Part shown: piece after piece, positions 8,226 through 17,515 of the stretch | Layout: each line of letters opens with the position of its first letter | How positions within the stretch are numbered: position 1 is the stretch's first letter | Assembly: GCA_007833815.1 (NCBI GenBank) | Contig: CP033464.1 | Span: 802,501-866,500, forward strand | Direction: 5' to 3' | DNA length: 64,000 bases | Source: Brevibacillus laterosporus | GTDB lineage: Bacteria > Bacillota > Bacilli > Brevibacillales > Brevibacillaceae | The notes under the pieces: generated by a model | What the model saw: the letters and a program-made list of their open reading frames with translations, nothing else | Databases searched by the model: none | What the model was told of the DNA's origin: nothing | Position numbers and translations under genes: made by a program

Positions 8226-9188
8226 ATGAGACACAAAGGGTCGTTACTTTTCATGTTTTTTTGTCTTACTCTTTTATTATCCGGTTGTGAGCCATTAATG
8301 GTACTTGATCCAAAAGGACCTGTTGCCAAAATTCAATCGGACACCATTATTTTTTCCATGTGGGTTATGGCTGCTGTTTTGCTTGTTGTTTATGTTTTGT
8401 TTGTTTACATGTTAGTTAAATATCGCGCTACCAAAGCCAACGAGGGCTATGAGCCTCCTCACGAAGAAGGTAGTAAACTACTGGAAATTACCTGGACAGC
8501 TATCCCGATCATCATTGTAGTGATTCTGTCGGTTATTACTGTAAAAACATTGGATCAAGTGGAAACAAAGCCAGCAGGGTATGATGATCAAAATCCAATC
8601 GTCATTTACGCATCCTCTTCTAACTGGAAATGGCATTTTAGTTATCCAGAGGAAAACATTGAGACGGTTAACTACCTCAATATCCCTACAAACCGTCCAA
8701 TTGAATTCCGCCTGTATTCATACGGACCAATCACAAGCTTCTGGATTCCACAGCTTGGTGGTCAAAAATACGCAATGTCCGACATGGTTACCAAATTACA
8801 CTTTGCAGCTGACCATCCGGGTTCTTTTATGGGGAAAAACTCTAACTTCTCCGGTAAAGGCTTTGCACATATGGAGTTTGAAGTACTAGCTATGTCTCCG
8901 GCTGATTACTCCAAATGGGTAGATGAAGTAAAGCAAACGGCTCCTGCATTGACAGAGCCTGAGTTTGATAGCTTGCTTGATATGGAACATGTAGGAAGAA
9001 AGACGTATGCTTCCACACACTTAACATTTAGACCAGCGCCCGAGGGTGCCCATGGTGGACATAATCATGGAGGCGGAACTACAACTGAATCGGAACCAGA
9101 CTCTTCTTCTGAGCATTCCGGGCATTCTGATTCTTCTTCCGAGCACTCCGAGCATTCCGAAATGAATCACGACCAGCATAAGAAATAA
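8226..9188 (+). CDS. qoxA: Quinol oxidase aa3 subunit II (QoxA), His-rich tail
   Basis: A 320-aa lipoprotein subunit of the terminal quinol:O2 oxidoreductase in the cytoplasmic membrane. The signal sequence ends in the lipobox LLSGC (Cys21), followed by two membrane helices (about 42-70 and 90-115) and an extracytoplasmic cupredoxin domain (about 125-260). The CuA cysteine pair of cytochrome c oxidases is absent, which points to quinol as the donor. Odd feature: from about 275 the chain becomes a hydrophilic tail with many histidines, including near-repeats of SSSEHSGHSD, which is not part of the core fold. First gene of qoxABCD; ribosome binding site GAAAGGGG. Confidence 0.93.
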   Translation: MRHKGSLLFMFFCLTLLLSGCEPLMVLDPKGPVAKIQSDTIIFSMWVMAAVLLVVYVLFVYMLVKYRATKANEGYEPPHEEGSKLLEITWTAIPIIIVVILSVITVKTLDQVETKPAGYDDQNPIVIYASSSNWKWHFSYPEENIETVNYLNIPTNRPIEFRLYSYGPITSFWIPQLGGQKYAMSDMVTKLHFAADHPGSFMGKNSNFSGKGFAHMEFEVLAMSPADYSKWVDEVKQTAPALTEPEFDSLLDMEHVGRKTYASTHLTFRPAPEGAHGGHNHGGGTTTESEPDSSSEHSGHSDSSSEHSEHSEMNHDQHKK

Positions 9189-9219
9189 CTAGCTCAGAAA
9201 GGAGTCAAATCGGTATGAA

Positions 9220-11157
9220 ATGGACGAATTCTTCGTTACGGGTGAACCGATGATCTATGGCGCCATGGCAAGTATTGTTCTTGCTACGTTCGCTATCCTC
9301 GGTGGTTTAACCTACTTTAAAAAATGGGGCTACTTGTGGAGAGAATGGCTCACTACAGTTGACCATAAAAAAATCGGTGTTATGTACATCATTTCTGCTC
9401 TAATCATGCTATTCCGTGGTGGCGTAGATGCCGTCATGATGCGTGTTCAGCTGTCTGCACCTGATATGGAATTTCTAGATTCACAACATTATAATGAGGT
9501 TTTTACAACACATGGAGTTATCATGATTCTATTTATGGCGATGCCGTTTATCATCGGACTCATGAACGTTGTTATTCCTCTACAAATCGGTGCTAGAGAC
9601 GTAGCATTCCCACGTCTTAACGCGGTTAGCTTCTGGCTGTTTTTTGCAGGTGCGATGCTATTTAACATCTCCTTTGTTATTGGGGGATCGCCTGACGCTG
9701 GTTGGACTGCTTACTTCCCACTAGCAAGTAAAGAATTCAGTCCTACAGTAGGTAACAACTACTACTCTATTGCCTTACAAATCGCAGGTATTGGTACACT
9801 GATGACCGGTGTTAACTTTACTGCTACCATTTTAAAAATGCGTGCTCCTCGCATGAAAATGATGGACATGCCTATGTTTACTTGGTCTGTTCTAATCACT
9901 TGCGTTATCATCATGTTTGCTTTCCCTGTTTTAACAGTAGCGTTGGCACTAATGATGTTTGATCGTCTATTTGATAGTCAGTTCTTTACAATGGCTAATG
10001 GCGGTATGGATATGCTATGGGCCAACCTGTTCTGGATTTGGGGTCATCCTGAGGTATATATCGTTGTACTACCTGCGTTCGGTATTTATAGTGATATCAT
10101 CTCTACCTTCTCAAGAAAGAACTTGTATGGTTACACGTCCATGATTATCAGTATGGTAGCCATTTCCCTACTCTCTTTCGTCGTATGGGCTCACCATTTC
10201 TATACAATGGGTCACGGTAGCGCAGTGAATGGGTTCTTCTCCATCACAACCATGGCCATAGCAGTCCCCACAGGGGTAAAAATGTTTAACTGGCTCTTTA
10301 CACTGCGTAAGGGACGAATTCAATTTACAACACCGATGCTCTATTCACTAGCCTTTATCCCGATCTTTACTATTGGTGGGGTAACAGGTGTCATGCTTGC
10401 TATGGCTAGTGCCGATTACCAATACCACAACACAATGTTCTTAGTAGCTCACTTCCACTATGTGTTGATTCCGGGTACGGTATTTGCGGTTATTGCTGGT
10501 ATGTACTACTGGTTCCCGAAAGTCTTTGGTTTTAAACTGAATGAACGTTTAGGTAAAATCAGTTTCTGGGTCATTGCTATTTCCTTTAACGTGACATTCT
10601 TACCTCTATTCTTCCTAGGTTTGAATGGAATGACACGACGTATGTACACATATTCAGCAGGAACTGGATTTGGTCCACTAAATATGATCGCTACCATCGG
10701 GTCTATTGGACTAACCATTGGCTTTGTCTTATTGGTGTACAACATCTATTGGAGCTGCCGTTACAGTCCTCGCGAATTAAACGGAGATCCTTGGGGTGGT
10801 CGTACGCTGGAATGGAGCACGCACAGTCCTGTACCTGAGTACAACTTTGCTGTGATGCCTAATCACACAGGTCGTGACTCTTTCTGGTTTGCGAAACAGA
10901 ATAATCTACCGATGTTTACGGATAAAATTGAAGAGATTCATATGCCAAATAACAGCGGCCAACCGTTTATTCTTGGTGTAATCTTCTTCTTCTTAGGATT
11001 CTTCCTTGTATTTAGCTGGTGGACTCCTGCGATTATCACCGGAATTCTCGTGATAATCATGCTAGCTGTTCGCTCGTTTGAACGAGATCATGGCAGACAC
11101 ATTCCCGTTAAGGAAATCATCGAGACTGAAGAGAGATTGCGGGGTGATCGTGTATGA
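9220..11157 (+). CDS. qoxB: Quinol oxidase aa3 subunit I (QoxB)
   Basis: A 645-aa haem-copper oxidase catalytic subunit with about 14-15 membrane segments. It oxidises quinol, reduces O2 to water and pumps protons. Ligand motifs visible: THGVIMI (low-spin haem His), WGHPEVYIVVLP (CuB His with the cross-linked Tyr), HHFYT (two CuB His) and HFHYVL (haem His pair). The start is odd. The ATG at 9215 has the right spacing (10 nt) to AAAGGAG and begins MKW, as homologues begin with KWDEFFVTG, but it runs into another frame; DEFFVTG is only reached from the ATG at 9220. One missing G at 9222-9223 explains this. The C-terminus overlaps qoxC by 4 nt. Confidence 0.93.
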   Translation: MDEFFVTGEPMIYGAMASIVLATFAILGGLTYFKKWGYLWREWLTTVDHKKIGVMYIISALIMLFRGGVDAVMMRVQLSAPDMEFLDSQHYNEVFTTHGVIMILFMAMPFIIGLMNVVIPLQIGARDVAFPRLNAVSFWLFFAGAMLFNISFVIGGSPDAGWTAYFPLASKEFSPTVGNNYYSIALQIAGIGTLMTGVNFTATILKMRAPRMKMMDMPMFTWSVLITCVIIMFAFPVLTVALALMMFDRLFDSQFFTMANGGMDMLWANLFWIWGHPEVYIVVLPAFGIYSDIISTFSRKNLYGYTSMIISMVAISLLSFVVWAHHFYTMGHGSAVNGFFSITTMAIAVPTGVKMFNWLFTLRKGRIQFTTPMLYSLAFIPIFTIGGVTGVMLAMASADYQYHNTMFLVAHFHYVLIPGTVFAVIAGMYYWFPKVFGFKLNERLGKISFWVIAISFNVTFLPLFFLGLNGMTRRMYTYSAGTGFGPLNMIATIGSIGLTIGFVLLVYNIYWSCRYSPRELNGDPWGGRTLEWSTHSPVPEYNFAVMPNHTGRDSFWFAKQNNLPMFTDKIEEIHMPNNSGQPFILGVIFFFLGFFLVFSWWTPAIITGILVIIMLAVRSFERDHGRHIPVKEIIETEERLRGDRV

Positions 11158-11750
11158 AAATAGATAATTCCCTTCCGCTTGAATACAGTACGGAAGAAAA
11201 CCGATTAAAGATTTTTGGATTCTGGTTGTTCTTAGGCGCCGAGATCGTATTGTTCTCTACACTATTTGCCGTATATCTTACCTTATGGCAGCGTACTGGA
11301 CACGGCCCTACTGCCTCCCATATTTTTGAACTGAGTGGCGTTATGATCGAGACGGTTCTCCTGTTAACCAGTAGTTTCGTTTGCGGATTAGCTATTCACA
11401 GCATGCGTCTTGGTTTGAAAAAGCCTACATTAGTCTTTTTGGCTATTACCCTTTTATTAGGATTAGGCTTCCTAGGCGTTGAGATTTACGAGTTTTTCAC
11501 TTACGTTCATGAAGGTGCTACTTTGCAAACCAGTGCTTTCCTATCTAGCTTGTTTGTTCTGTTAGGCACTCACGGTGCGCACGTTAGCTTTGGTCTTTTG
11601 TGGGGAATTGGGATCATCATGCAGATTAAGCGTGAAGGTCTAAATGGGACTACAGCAAACAAGTCATTCATCTTCTCCCTATACTGGCACTTCCTTGACG
11701 TTGTCTGGATCTTTATTTTCAGCTTTGTCTACTTGAAAGGATTGATGTAA
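11154..11750 (+). CDS. qoxC: Quinol oxidase aa3 subunit III (QoxC)
   Basis: A 198-aa membrane protein with five hydrophobic segments, the normal size for QoxC/CyoC. Family features: FGFWLFLGAEIVLFSTLFAVYL near the N-terminus (position about 21-42), the conserved glutamate-containing helix FLGVEIYEF, and the final HFLDVVWIFIF block. It stabilises subunit I and may guide oxygen entry. It starts at an ATGA overlap with qoxB, so translation is probably coupled. Confidence 0.93.
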   Translation: MKIDNSLPLEYSTEENRLKIFGFWLFLGAEIVLFSTLFAVYLTLWQRTGHGPTASHIFELSGVMIETVLLLTSSFVCGLAIHSMRLGLKKPTLVFLAITLLLGLGFLGVEIYEFFTYVHEGATLQTSAFLSSLFVLLGTHGAHVSFGLLWGIGIIMQIKREGLNGTTANKSFIFSLYWHFLDVVWIFIFSFVYLKGLM

Positions 11751-11751
11751 C

Positions 11752-12036
11752 ATGAAACAGCTATTCCCGATTCGTCACGTCATGGGATATATCTTTTCCC
11801 TCGTCCTTTCACTGGTTGCCCTATCCGTCGTCTTTTGGAACATGTCACCAGTAGTAGGAATGGTCATTTTGTCGGTCTGTGCGATTATTCAAGCGTCCTT
11901 GCAGTTGTTCGTCTTCATGCATATTAATGAAGAAAATTCAACAGCAAACTCGCTATATATCAATGTTGGGTACGCCCTATTTGTAGGCTTGGTCACCATT
12001 TTCGGTACCTTGTTTACAATGATTTGGGGATATTAA
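11752..12036 (+). CDS. qoxD: Quinol oxidase aa3 subunit IV (QoxD)
   Basis: A 94-aa membrane protein with three hydrophobic segments, as expected for subunit IV of quinol oxidases. It contains the QASLQLFVFMHI segment typical of CyoD/QoxD. It starts one base after the qoxC stop codon and closes the operon. Subunit IV assists CuB assembly in related enzymes; that role is inferred. Confidence 0.9.
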   Translation: MKQLFPIRHVMGYIFSLVLSLVALSVVFWNMSPVVGMVILSVCAIIQASLQLFVFMHINEENSTANSLYINVGYALFVGLVTIFGTLFTMIWGY

Positions 12037-12401
12037 TTCCTATCCTTCCTTGAAAACGAATAGTTGCTAGTTTACGTAGTCAGTGTGCAGAAATAACCGA
12101 TTATTTACACGCATGTATGTACCAGTAGATATGGTTAAAGAATCCTTGACTTCTACGAAATAAATAGAGCTAAACCATTTTACAAATGCCTCTCTATAGA
12201 AACAGCACCCTGTAGACACTAATAATCTACGGGGTGTTGTTTTGCTTTTATTGATCTATTTATCCCCACAGGATAGGTTTACCTATGATAACTTATCTAC
12301 ATTTCCTTAAAATAAGGTTGTTCCTTTATATTTTTTTTGTATAATGAAGACTGTTATTTAGCCTCAAGTAATACGATATGTTAGCGAAAAGGATGAACAT
12401 A
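12037..12401 (+). terminator. Intergenic region with qox operon terminator
   Basis: The terminator is the imperfect hairpin CAGCACCCTGTAGA (12203-12216) with TCTACGGGGTGTTG (12226-12239), followed by TTTTGCTTTTA. It lies about 165 bp after qoxD. The stretch 12040-12200 shows nothing I can name. A manA promoter should lie in 12300-12370; TTTTTTTTGTATAATG near 12330-12345 supplies a good -10 box (TATAAT). Confidence 0.7.
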
Positions 12402-13352
12402 ATGAATATACAGCCACTATTTTTACAACCTGTTTTTCAAGAACGCATTTGGGGTGGAACAGCCTTGCGTGATCGCTTTCCATACGATATTCCTTCTGAT
12501 AAAACCGGTGAATGCTGGGCAATTTCTGCCCATCCAAACGGTATGTGCGTCGTTCTAAACGGAGCTCATAAAGGTAAAACGCTAGCAGACCTCTGGGAAA
12601 ACAATCGAGAATTGTTCGGTCATCATCAAAGTGAAAAATTCCCACTGTTGACCAAAATTTTAGATGCCAATGATGATCTATCTGTACAGGTACACCCTAA
12701 CGATGAATATGCTCACGAACATGAAAACGGTGAGTATGGAAAAACAGAATGCTGGTATATCATCGATTGTGACGAAGATGCTGAGTTAGTATTTGGTCAT
12801 AATGCGCAAACAAAAGAAGAAGTAGAAGAGATGATCATGGGGGGAAGATGGTCTGCGTTTTTACGCAAAGTGAAAATCAAGCCAGGTGACTTCTTCTATG
12901 TCCCAAGCGGAACGATCCATGCCCTTTGTGAAGGAACGCTTGTGCTAGAAACACAACAAAGCTCCGACACCACTTATCGTGTGTACGACTACGATCGTGT
13001 GGATGATCACGGGAAAAAGCGCGATTTACATCTAAAAAAAGCAATCGATGTAACAACAGCTCCTCATGTTGATACAAATCCAACGATTACTGTACAAAAA
13101 AACGATGCTGCTACCATCACGACCTACGTTCAAAATGAATTTTTCTCTGTATATAAATGGGAAATCAATGGCACAGCCTCCTTTGAACAAGGTCAATCTT
13201 TCTTATTGGCAAGTGTGCTAGACGGAGCAGGTACTCTTGAAAAAGACGGCCAAGCTTTTGCATTGAAGAAGGGCGATCACTTTATCCTTCCAGCCGAATT
13301 TGGAACCTATACGCTATCTGGATCCTTAGAAGTAATGATTTCTCATCCATAA
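12402..13352 (+). CDS. manA: Mannose-6-phosphate isomerase, class I
   Basis: A zinc-dependent cytoplasmic isomerase interconverting mannose-6-phosphate and fructose-6-phosphate. The N-terminal pattern PLFLQPVFQERIWGGTAL is the standard start of Bacillus-type ManA/Pmi. Zinc ligands are visible in DLSVQVHPNDEYAHEHE (Gln and His), GKTECWYI (Glu) and GTIHALCEGTLVLETQQ (His); the active-site SSDTTYRVYDYDR block follows. I chose the ATG at 12402 because AAAAGGA lies 8 nt upstream and homologues start near MNIQPLFL; the frame is open back to 12378. About 316 aa, normal length. It precedes a cluster that seems to take up sugar phosphates, which would supply its substrate. Confidence 0.9.
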   Translation: MNIQPLFLQPVFQERIWGGTALRDRFPYDIPSDKTGECWAISAHPNGMCVVLNGAHKGKTLADLWENNRELFGHHQSEKFPLLTKILDANDDLSVQVHPNDEYAHEHENGEYGKTECWYIIDCDEDAELVFGHNAQTKEEVEEMIMGGRWSAFLRKVKIKPGDFFYVPSGTIHALCEGTLVLETQQSSDTTYRVYDYDRVDDHGKKRDLHLKKAIDVTTAPHVDTNPTITVQKNDAATITTYVQNEFFSVYKWEINGTASFEQGQSFLLASVLDGAGTLEKDGQAFALKKGDHFILPAEFGTYTLSGSLEVMISHP

Positions 13353-13368
13353 ATAAAATTCAATTGAG

Positions 13369-13405
13369 CAAAAAGTAGCCTGTGAAATCAATAGGCTACT
13401 TTTTG
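13369..13405. terminator. Terminator after manA
   Basis: Perfect 13-bp inverted repeat, CAAAAAGTAGCCT at 13369-13381 and its complement at 13393-13405, with T runs in both directions. Confidence 0.85.
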
Positions 13406-13468
13406 ACTCTTATTGAAACAATACTACTAGTGAATTCTTGCTTACCTTTCACTGGAGAGGAGATTGGT

Positions 13469-14140
13469 ATGAAAGTATTAGTTGTGGACGATGAAAATAG
13501 TTTACTAAACCTGATACGCCTAACATTAGAGATAGAGGGATACCAGGTATTAGTGGCAACTAATGGAGTAGAGGCATTAGAGCAATGGAACCAACAACCG
13601 GACATGATCATCCTAGATGTCATGCTACCTGACATAGATGGCTATCAATTATTGCGTGAATTTCGTGAGAAGGATAGCGACATCCCCATCATCATGTTAA
13701 CAGCCAAAGGGCAAATTAATGATAAGTTATTAGGCTTACAGCTAGGCGCAGATGATTATATCACCAAGCCCTTTCATAGTACGGAGCTTTTACTTCGAAT
13801 CAAAATAATTGAGCGTCGTATGGAAAAAATGAAAGAGAAGCCAGACCCGGATAATGTTAAAATTGATCGCTTTATGATCCATCCTAACGAACGAAAAGTG
13901 TTTCTTGATGGAAATGAAATCACCTTAACGTATCGGGAATATGATTTATTATTTTTGTTGCTTAAAAACAGACAACGTGTGTTTACACGTGATGATCTCC
14001 TGATGAAAGTTTGGAAGTTCGAATATCCAGACAATACACGGGCTGTTGATATCATGATCCAACGCTTGCGCAAAAAACTAGGTACGTACGGTGACAAAAT
14101 CAAAACCGTATATGGTGTAGGCTATAAAATTGATTGCTAG
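13469..14140 (+). CDS. OmpR-type response regulator of the sugar-phosphate cluster
   Basis: A 223-aa DNA-binding response regulator. The receiver domain has the acidic pair VVDDEN (7-9), the phospho-acceptor D50 in IILDVMLPDIDG, T in MLTAKG and the lysine in YITKPFH. A winged-helix Trans_reg_C domain follows (about 130-220: TYREYDLLFLLLKN, RAVDIMIQRLRKKLG, VYGVGYKI). The frame is open from 13382, but the ATG at 13469 has GAGAGGAGATT just upstream and starts exactly at the receiver domain, so I use it. It is followed within 10 bp by its kinase gene. It probably activates the downstream transporter genes when the sugar phosphate is sensed. Confidence 0.9.
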   Translation: MKVLVVDDENSLLNLIRLTLEIEGYQVLVATNGVEALEQWNQQPDMIILDVMLPDIDGYQLLREFREKDSDIPIIMLTAKGQINDKLLGLQLGADDYITKPFHSTELLLRIKIIERRMEKMKEKPDPDNVKIDRFMIHPNERKVFLDGNEITLTYREYDLLFLLLKNRQRVFTRDDLLMKVWKFEYPDNTRAVDIMIQRLRKKLGTYGDKIKTVYGVGYKIDC

Positions 14141-14148
14141 GTGAGGGT

Positions 14149-15569
14149 ATGACACTAAAAAAAAGCTTAAATGTAACAATCTTAGCCATATTAATTCCTG
14201 TCATGCTTCTGTTGTACGTCGTCTTGATCGTTACTTTACAGAAAAATGTTTTTACGAATGCGGTCACCTCTTTACAAAAACTAAGCGTGGAAGCACAAAT
14301 CTATAGCATTAACTATGTGGAACGAGAAAAATCGGATGCCGCTGTTACTTTGCAAAATGGTGCCCCCTAATCGCTTCCTATCTGTCTAAACGCTTAGGTA
14401 CGCGCACTCAAATCATCGGCATAAATAGTGAAGTATTAGCTGATACCGAGCGAACCGCTTTCCCCAACTTAAATCTCGATATCGTACAAGCATTGGATGG
14501 CAAAAAAGCATACATCATTGAAAAAACTTCATCAGTACCCGTCTTGCTATTTTCTAGTCCTATTTATGTGCATGGAAAAGTGACAGGTGTTGTTCGCTTT
14601 ATTCATAAGCTTGAACAAGAGGCGTTATTAATTAGCAACTTCAATAAGACGTTTATAATCTCATGTATTCTTATGTTTGTCGCTGTGGCGCTCTTTGCTC
14701 ATCGGTTCGCAGTCTCTCTTAGTAAACCTATTGAGAAATTACGCGATATGGCCCAACAGCTAGCAAATGGACAATACCAATGTAAGATCGAGCTACAGGA
14801 TTATGAAGAGATTAAACAGCTTGCTCAATCCTTTAATGTGATGGCTCATGCGATTGAGCTACATATAACACAGCTTCAAGAGGAAAAAGTGAAACAAAAG
14901 GATTTTTTGGATCGTGTCACTCATGAATTGAAGACACCGCTCACTGCTATTATGGGTTACGCCAATTTAATCCCCCGATTAAAAAATAAACAAGACGTGA
15001 AAGATTGTCTGAGACACATATCTGTAGAAAGCGAACGATTACTCTCATTAGTAGAAGAATTGCTCAAAACTTCTAAGTATGGTAACAGTCAGTTTAGCGT
15101 CTCACCCACTATATGTGATATTCAACCGATTCTAAAAGAAGCTATTTTTATCGTCCAGCCACGGTTGAATAAATACAAAATCACTATTCATAGTCACGTA
15201 GAATCAGTAAAAATAGTGGCTGATCAAGATAAAACAAAGCAAATTTTTTTAAACCTGTTAGATAACGCGATTAAATATAGTGACGCTTCTTTCATTGATT
15301 TTGATTTAGAGATAACCGAACACAGCGTAACCCTTGTCATTGAGGATGATGGAATTGGAATCAGTGAGGAATTGCTTGATCAAATGAAACACACTCAACC
15401 AGGCGAAGCACTTCTGTCTAGTTTCGGCAATGGATTCGGCTTGTTAATATGCCGAGAGCTCATGAAAAAACAGGGTGGTAGCATGGACATTTCTTCAGAT
15501 GAAATGATCGGTACGACAGTGAAATTAATTTTCCCGACTCCAGCTGGATTGGAGCATATGACTAACTGA
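14149..15569 (+). pseudogene. Sensor histidine kinase, broken by a -1 frameshift in a C tract
   Basis: Two partial frames together make a normal kinase of about 473 aa: an N-terminal membrane helix and start of the sensor domain (frame ending at TAA 14368-14370), and from 14367 onward, in another frame, the rest of the sensor domain, a second membrane helix, HAMP, HisKA (FLDRVTHELKTPLTAIMGY), and HATPase motifs (LLDNAIKYS, EDDGIGIS, GNGFGLLICRELM). The break is at CCCCC, 14363-14367. One more C would restore a continuous frame. Everything after the break is intact and well conserved, so decay is very recent, or this is a phase-variable tract or a base-calling error. The ATG start follows GGTGAGG. 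Confidence 0.82.
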
Positions 15570-15654
15570 AACCGCTTAAATAATACATTTACGAAACAAT
15601 TGGGTTGTAATTCAGAAATAATCGTTGGTTATCTTATGAGGAGAGCAAGAAAAC

Positions 15655-16440
15655 ATGAAAAAATTATTAGGACCAGTCTTTCTTTTCATCACAATCCTTT
15701 TTCTTTTATCTTCTCTAGGCTACTCATTGCAAGAAAGTCTATATCGTAAGGTAGTCGTGATAGAGGATAAAAATGAAGTGTTGAAAAAAGTAAGCGATTC
15801 CCTTCCGGTGGAAGCTATCATTCACCACGAAAAATGGGGTGTTGTGAACATTACTGATGAGGTTTTGCTATACTCAATCATTTCTTACATTGATCTCATT
15901 AAAAAAGAAAATGATCCGCTTGTTGTTTCAGAAGATAAGAGAAGGACCATGTTCTCTGGCACGATTCGTTACTTAAATGGGGTTGAGCATTCCTTCTATT
16001 TGGAAAACGCTTTTACCTTCGATGAGCTAACGTATGGTCAGCAACATGATACACCGATTCTATCTGCTTTTCGGACACACTTGCTTCGCTTGTTTTATTC
16101 ATCGAATCACTTTGCTGATTTTATACAAGAAGCCAAAGACGTTTTTATTAAAAAAACGGTTGCCGATCCCGGTAAACGCATTCATGAAAAGGTTTTCTTA
16201 ACTGAAAAACTAAGACAGGCGTACGAGATTAAAGATACATCCGAAATTCAGCAACTCACCTTCCAGAAACAACAGCCGCTCGGTATCATCACCGTCTATA
16301 AGAATGGCAAACAGAAAAGGAATGATCGCAACGATATCTTAAATTTTATCGTTTATGATACTTACTTTATTGTCCAGTATTTAGGTGATGATAATGGAAA
16401 TTCCATTTATATGACAGGGCGTTTAGCAGAACTCTTATAA
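15655..16440 (+). CDS. Membrane-anchored protein of unknown function in sugar-phosphate cluster
   Basis: A 261-aa protein with a single N-terminal hydrophobic segment (about 5-25, anchor or signal peptide) and a mostly hydrophilic extracytoplasmic body of mixed alpha/beta character. No catalytic motif is visible. It may belong to DUF3919, which I recall from comparable Bacillus gene neighbourhoods, but I cannot verify that. Its position between the kinase and the solute-binding lipoprotein suggests an accessory sensor protein or a partner of the kinase. Start is supported by GAGGAGAGC 9 nt upstream of ATG. Confidence 0.7.
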   Translation: MKKLLGPVFLFITILFLLSSLGYSLQESLYRKVVVIEDKNEVLKKVSDSLPVEAIIHHEKWGVVNITDEVLLYSIISYIDLIKKENDPLVVSEDKRRTMFSGTIRYLNGVEHSFYLENAFTFDELTYGQQHDTPILSAFRTHLLRLFYSSNHFADFIQEAKDVFIKKTVADPGKRIHEKVFLTEKLRQAYEIKDTSEIQQLTFQKQQPLGIITVYKNGKQKRNDRNDILNFIVYDTYFIVQYLGDDNGNSIYMTGRLAELL

Positions 16441-16459
16441 AGAAAGTAAAGGCTGATCT

Positions 16460-17512
16460 ATGATGATGAAACGTTTATTCTTTTTCTTGCTGTTAAGTAT
16501 ATGTTCATTATTGCTTGTTAGTTGTTCCAAAGAAGCGAATCCTATAACCTACGATAATCATGGAATTCCTCGTTTAAAAGGTCATCACCTTGTTGCCTAT
16601 GTTGCTTCTCGTGAAGAAGTAGGAAATGCTTTGCTTTCATCCTTTTGCCAAGAAACCGGTTGTACGTATGAATACATGCGACTATCTACAGAAGACATTC
16701 TGCGTCGGGTTTCACAGGAGAAAAATAACCCACAAGCTGATTTAGTTATCGGCGGTACGGTTGACGCTCATATCACAATGAAAAATGAGAAGTTGTCAGC
16801 GCCTGTTACAAGCAAGAATGGCTCCTTTATCCCCTCGGAAACTAAGGATGAGGATGGATACTGGTACGGTTATGAGATCGAGCAGTTATCTATAGCTATT
16901 AACAATGATCGCTGGCACAAAGAGATTGAGCCGTTAGGACTTCCATTCCCTACAAAATGGGAAGATTTGTTGCATCCTGCTTATAGGAACCAAATCGTGA
17001 TGTCTAACCCCAATTACTCCGGCACGGCCTACACGTTTATTTTATCCTTGTTTGAAACATTAGGTGAAAAGCAAGCAATCGACTATGTCACACGTCTTCA
17101 TGCAAATATTGCTGCTCTAACTGTAAACGGCTACATGCCTGCACAGTTGGTTAGTTCCGGCGAGTATTTAATTGGAATTAACTTTCTAGGAGACCAGCGA
17201 AAGCTACGTGAAGCTGGCTTCCCTCTGATCAGTATTGTTCCTGATGATACGGGATTGGCAGTCAATGCTCTCTCTAAGATTAAGCATGCACCAAACGGAC
17301 TTGTTGCTGATTTATTTATCGATTATTCGTTATCCAAACAGGCAGCAAAAGTATTAGAGCGTGTCTCATACGGAATTCCTACCGTGCAACAAGATAAGAT
17401 GGATAGGTTAAATATGGATGTTATCCAGATTCATGAGTCTATGAAATGGCATGATACCATCATCAAACTTTGGAACAAATTACGAGATACAAAACAACCT
17501 CAAGGAGAATGA
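16460..17512 (+). CDS. Extracellular solute-binding lipoprotein (HptA/PgtC-like)
   Basis: A 350-aa lipoprotein: signal sequence with lipobox LLVSC (Cys22), then a periplasmic-type two-lobed binding fold similar to the Fe3+/spermidine SBP superfamily (ADLVIGGTVDAH, PTKWEDLLHPAYRNQIVMSNP, GTAYTFILSL are typical blocks). No ABC permease or ATPase gene is nearby. In S. aureus HptA and in PgtC of Salmonella, such binding proteins instead present a hexose phosphate or phosphoglycerate to a sensor kinase. The surrounding two-component genes and UhpT-type antiporter strongly suggest that role here. It ends 3 bp before the antiporter gene. Confidence 0.8.
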   Translation: MMMKRLFFFLLLSICSLLLVSCSKEANPITYDNHGIPRLKGHHLVAYVASREEVGNALLSSFCQETGCTYEYMRLSTEDILRRVSQEKNNPQADLVIGGTVDAHITMKNEKLSAPVTSKNGSFIPSETKDEDGYWYGYEIEQLSIAINNDRWHKEIEPLGLPFPTKWEDLLHPAYRNQIVMSNPNYSGTAYTFILSLFETLGEKQAIDYVTRLHANIAALTVNGYMPAQLVSSGEYLIGINFLGDQRKLREAGFPLISIVPDDTGLAVNALSKIKHAPNGLVADLFIDYSLSKQAAKVLERVSYGIPTVQQDKMDRLNMDVIQIHESMKWHDTIIKLWNKLRDTKQPQGE

Positions 17513-17515
17513 TTC

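Noticed and set aside
8226-12036. Cytochrome c oxidase (caa3) operon
   Set aside because: Subunit II lacks the CuA cysteines and any cytochrome c domain; no ctaA/ctaB genes are adjacent. A quinol oxidase fits better.
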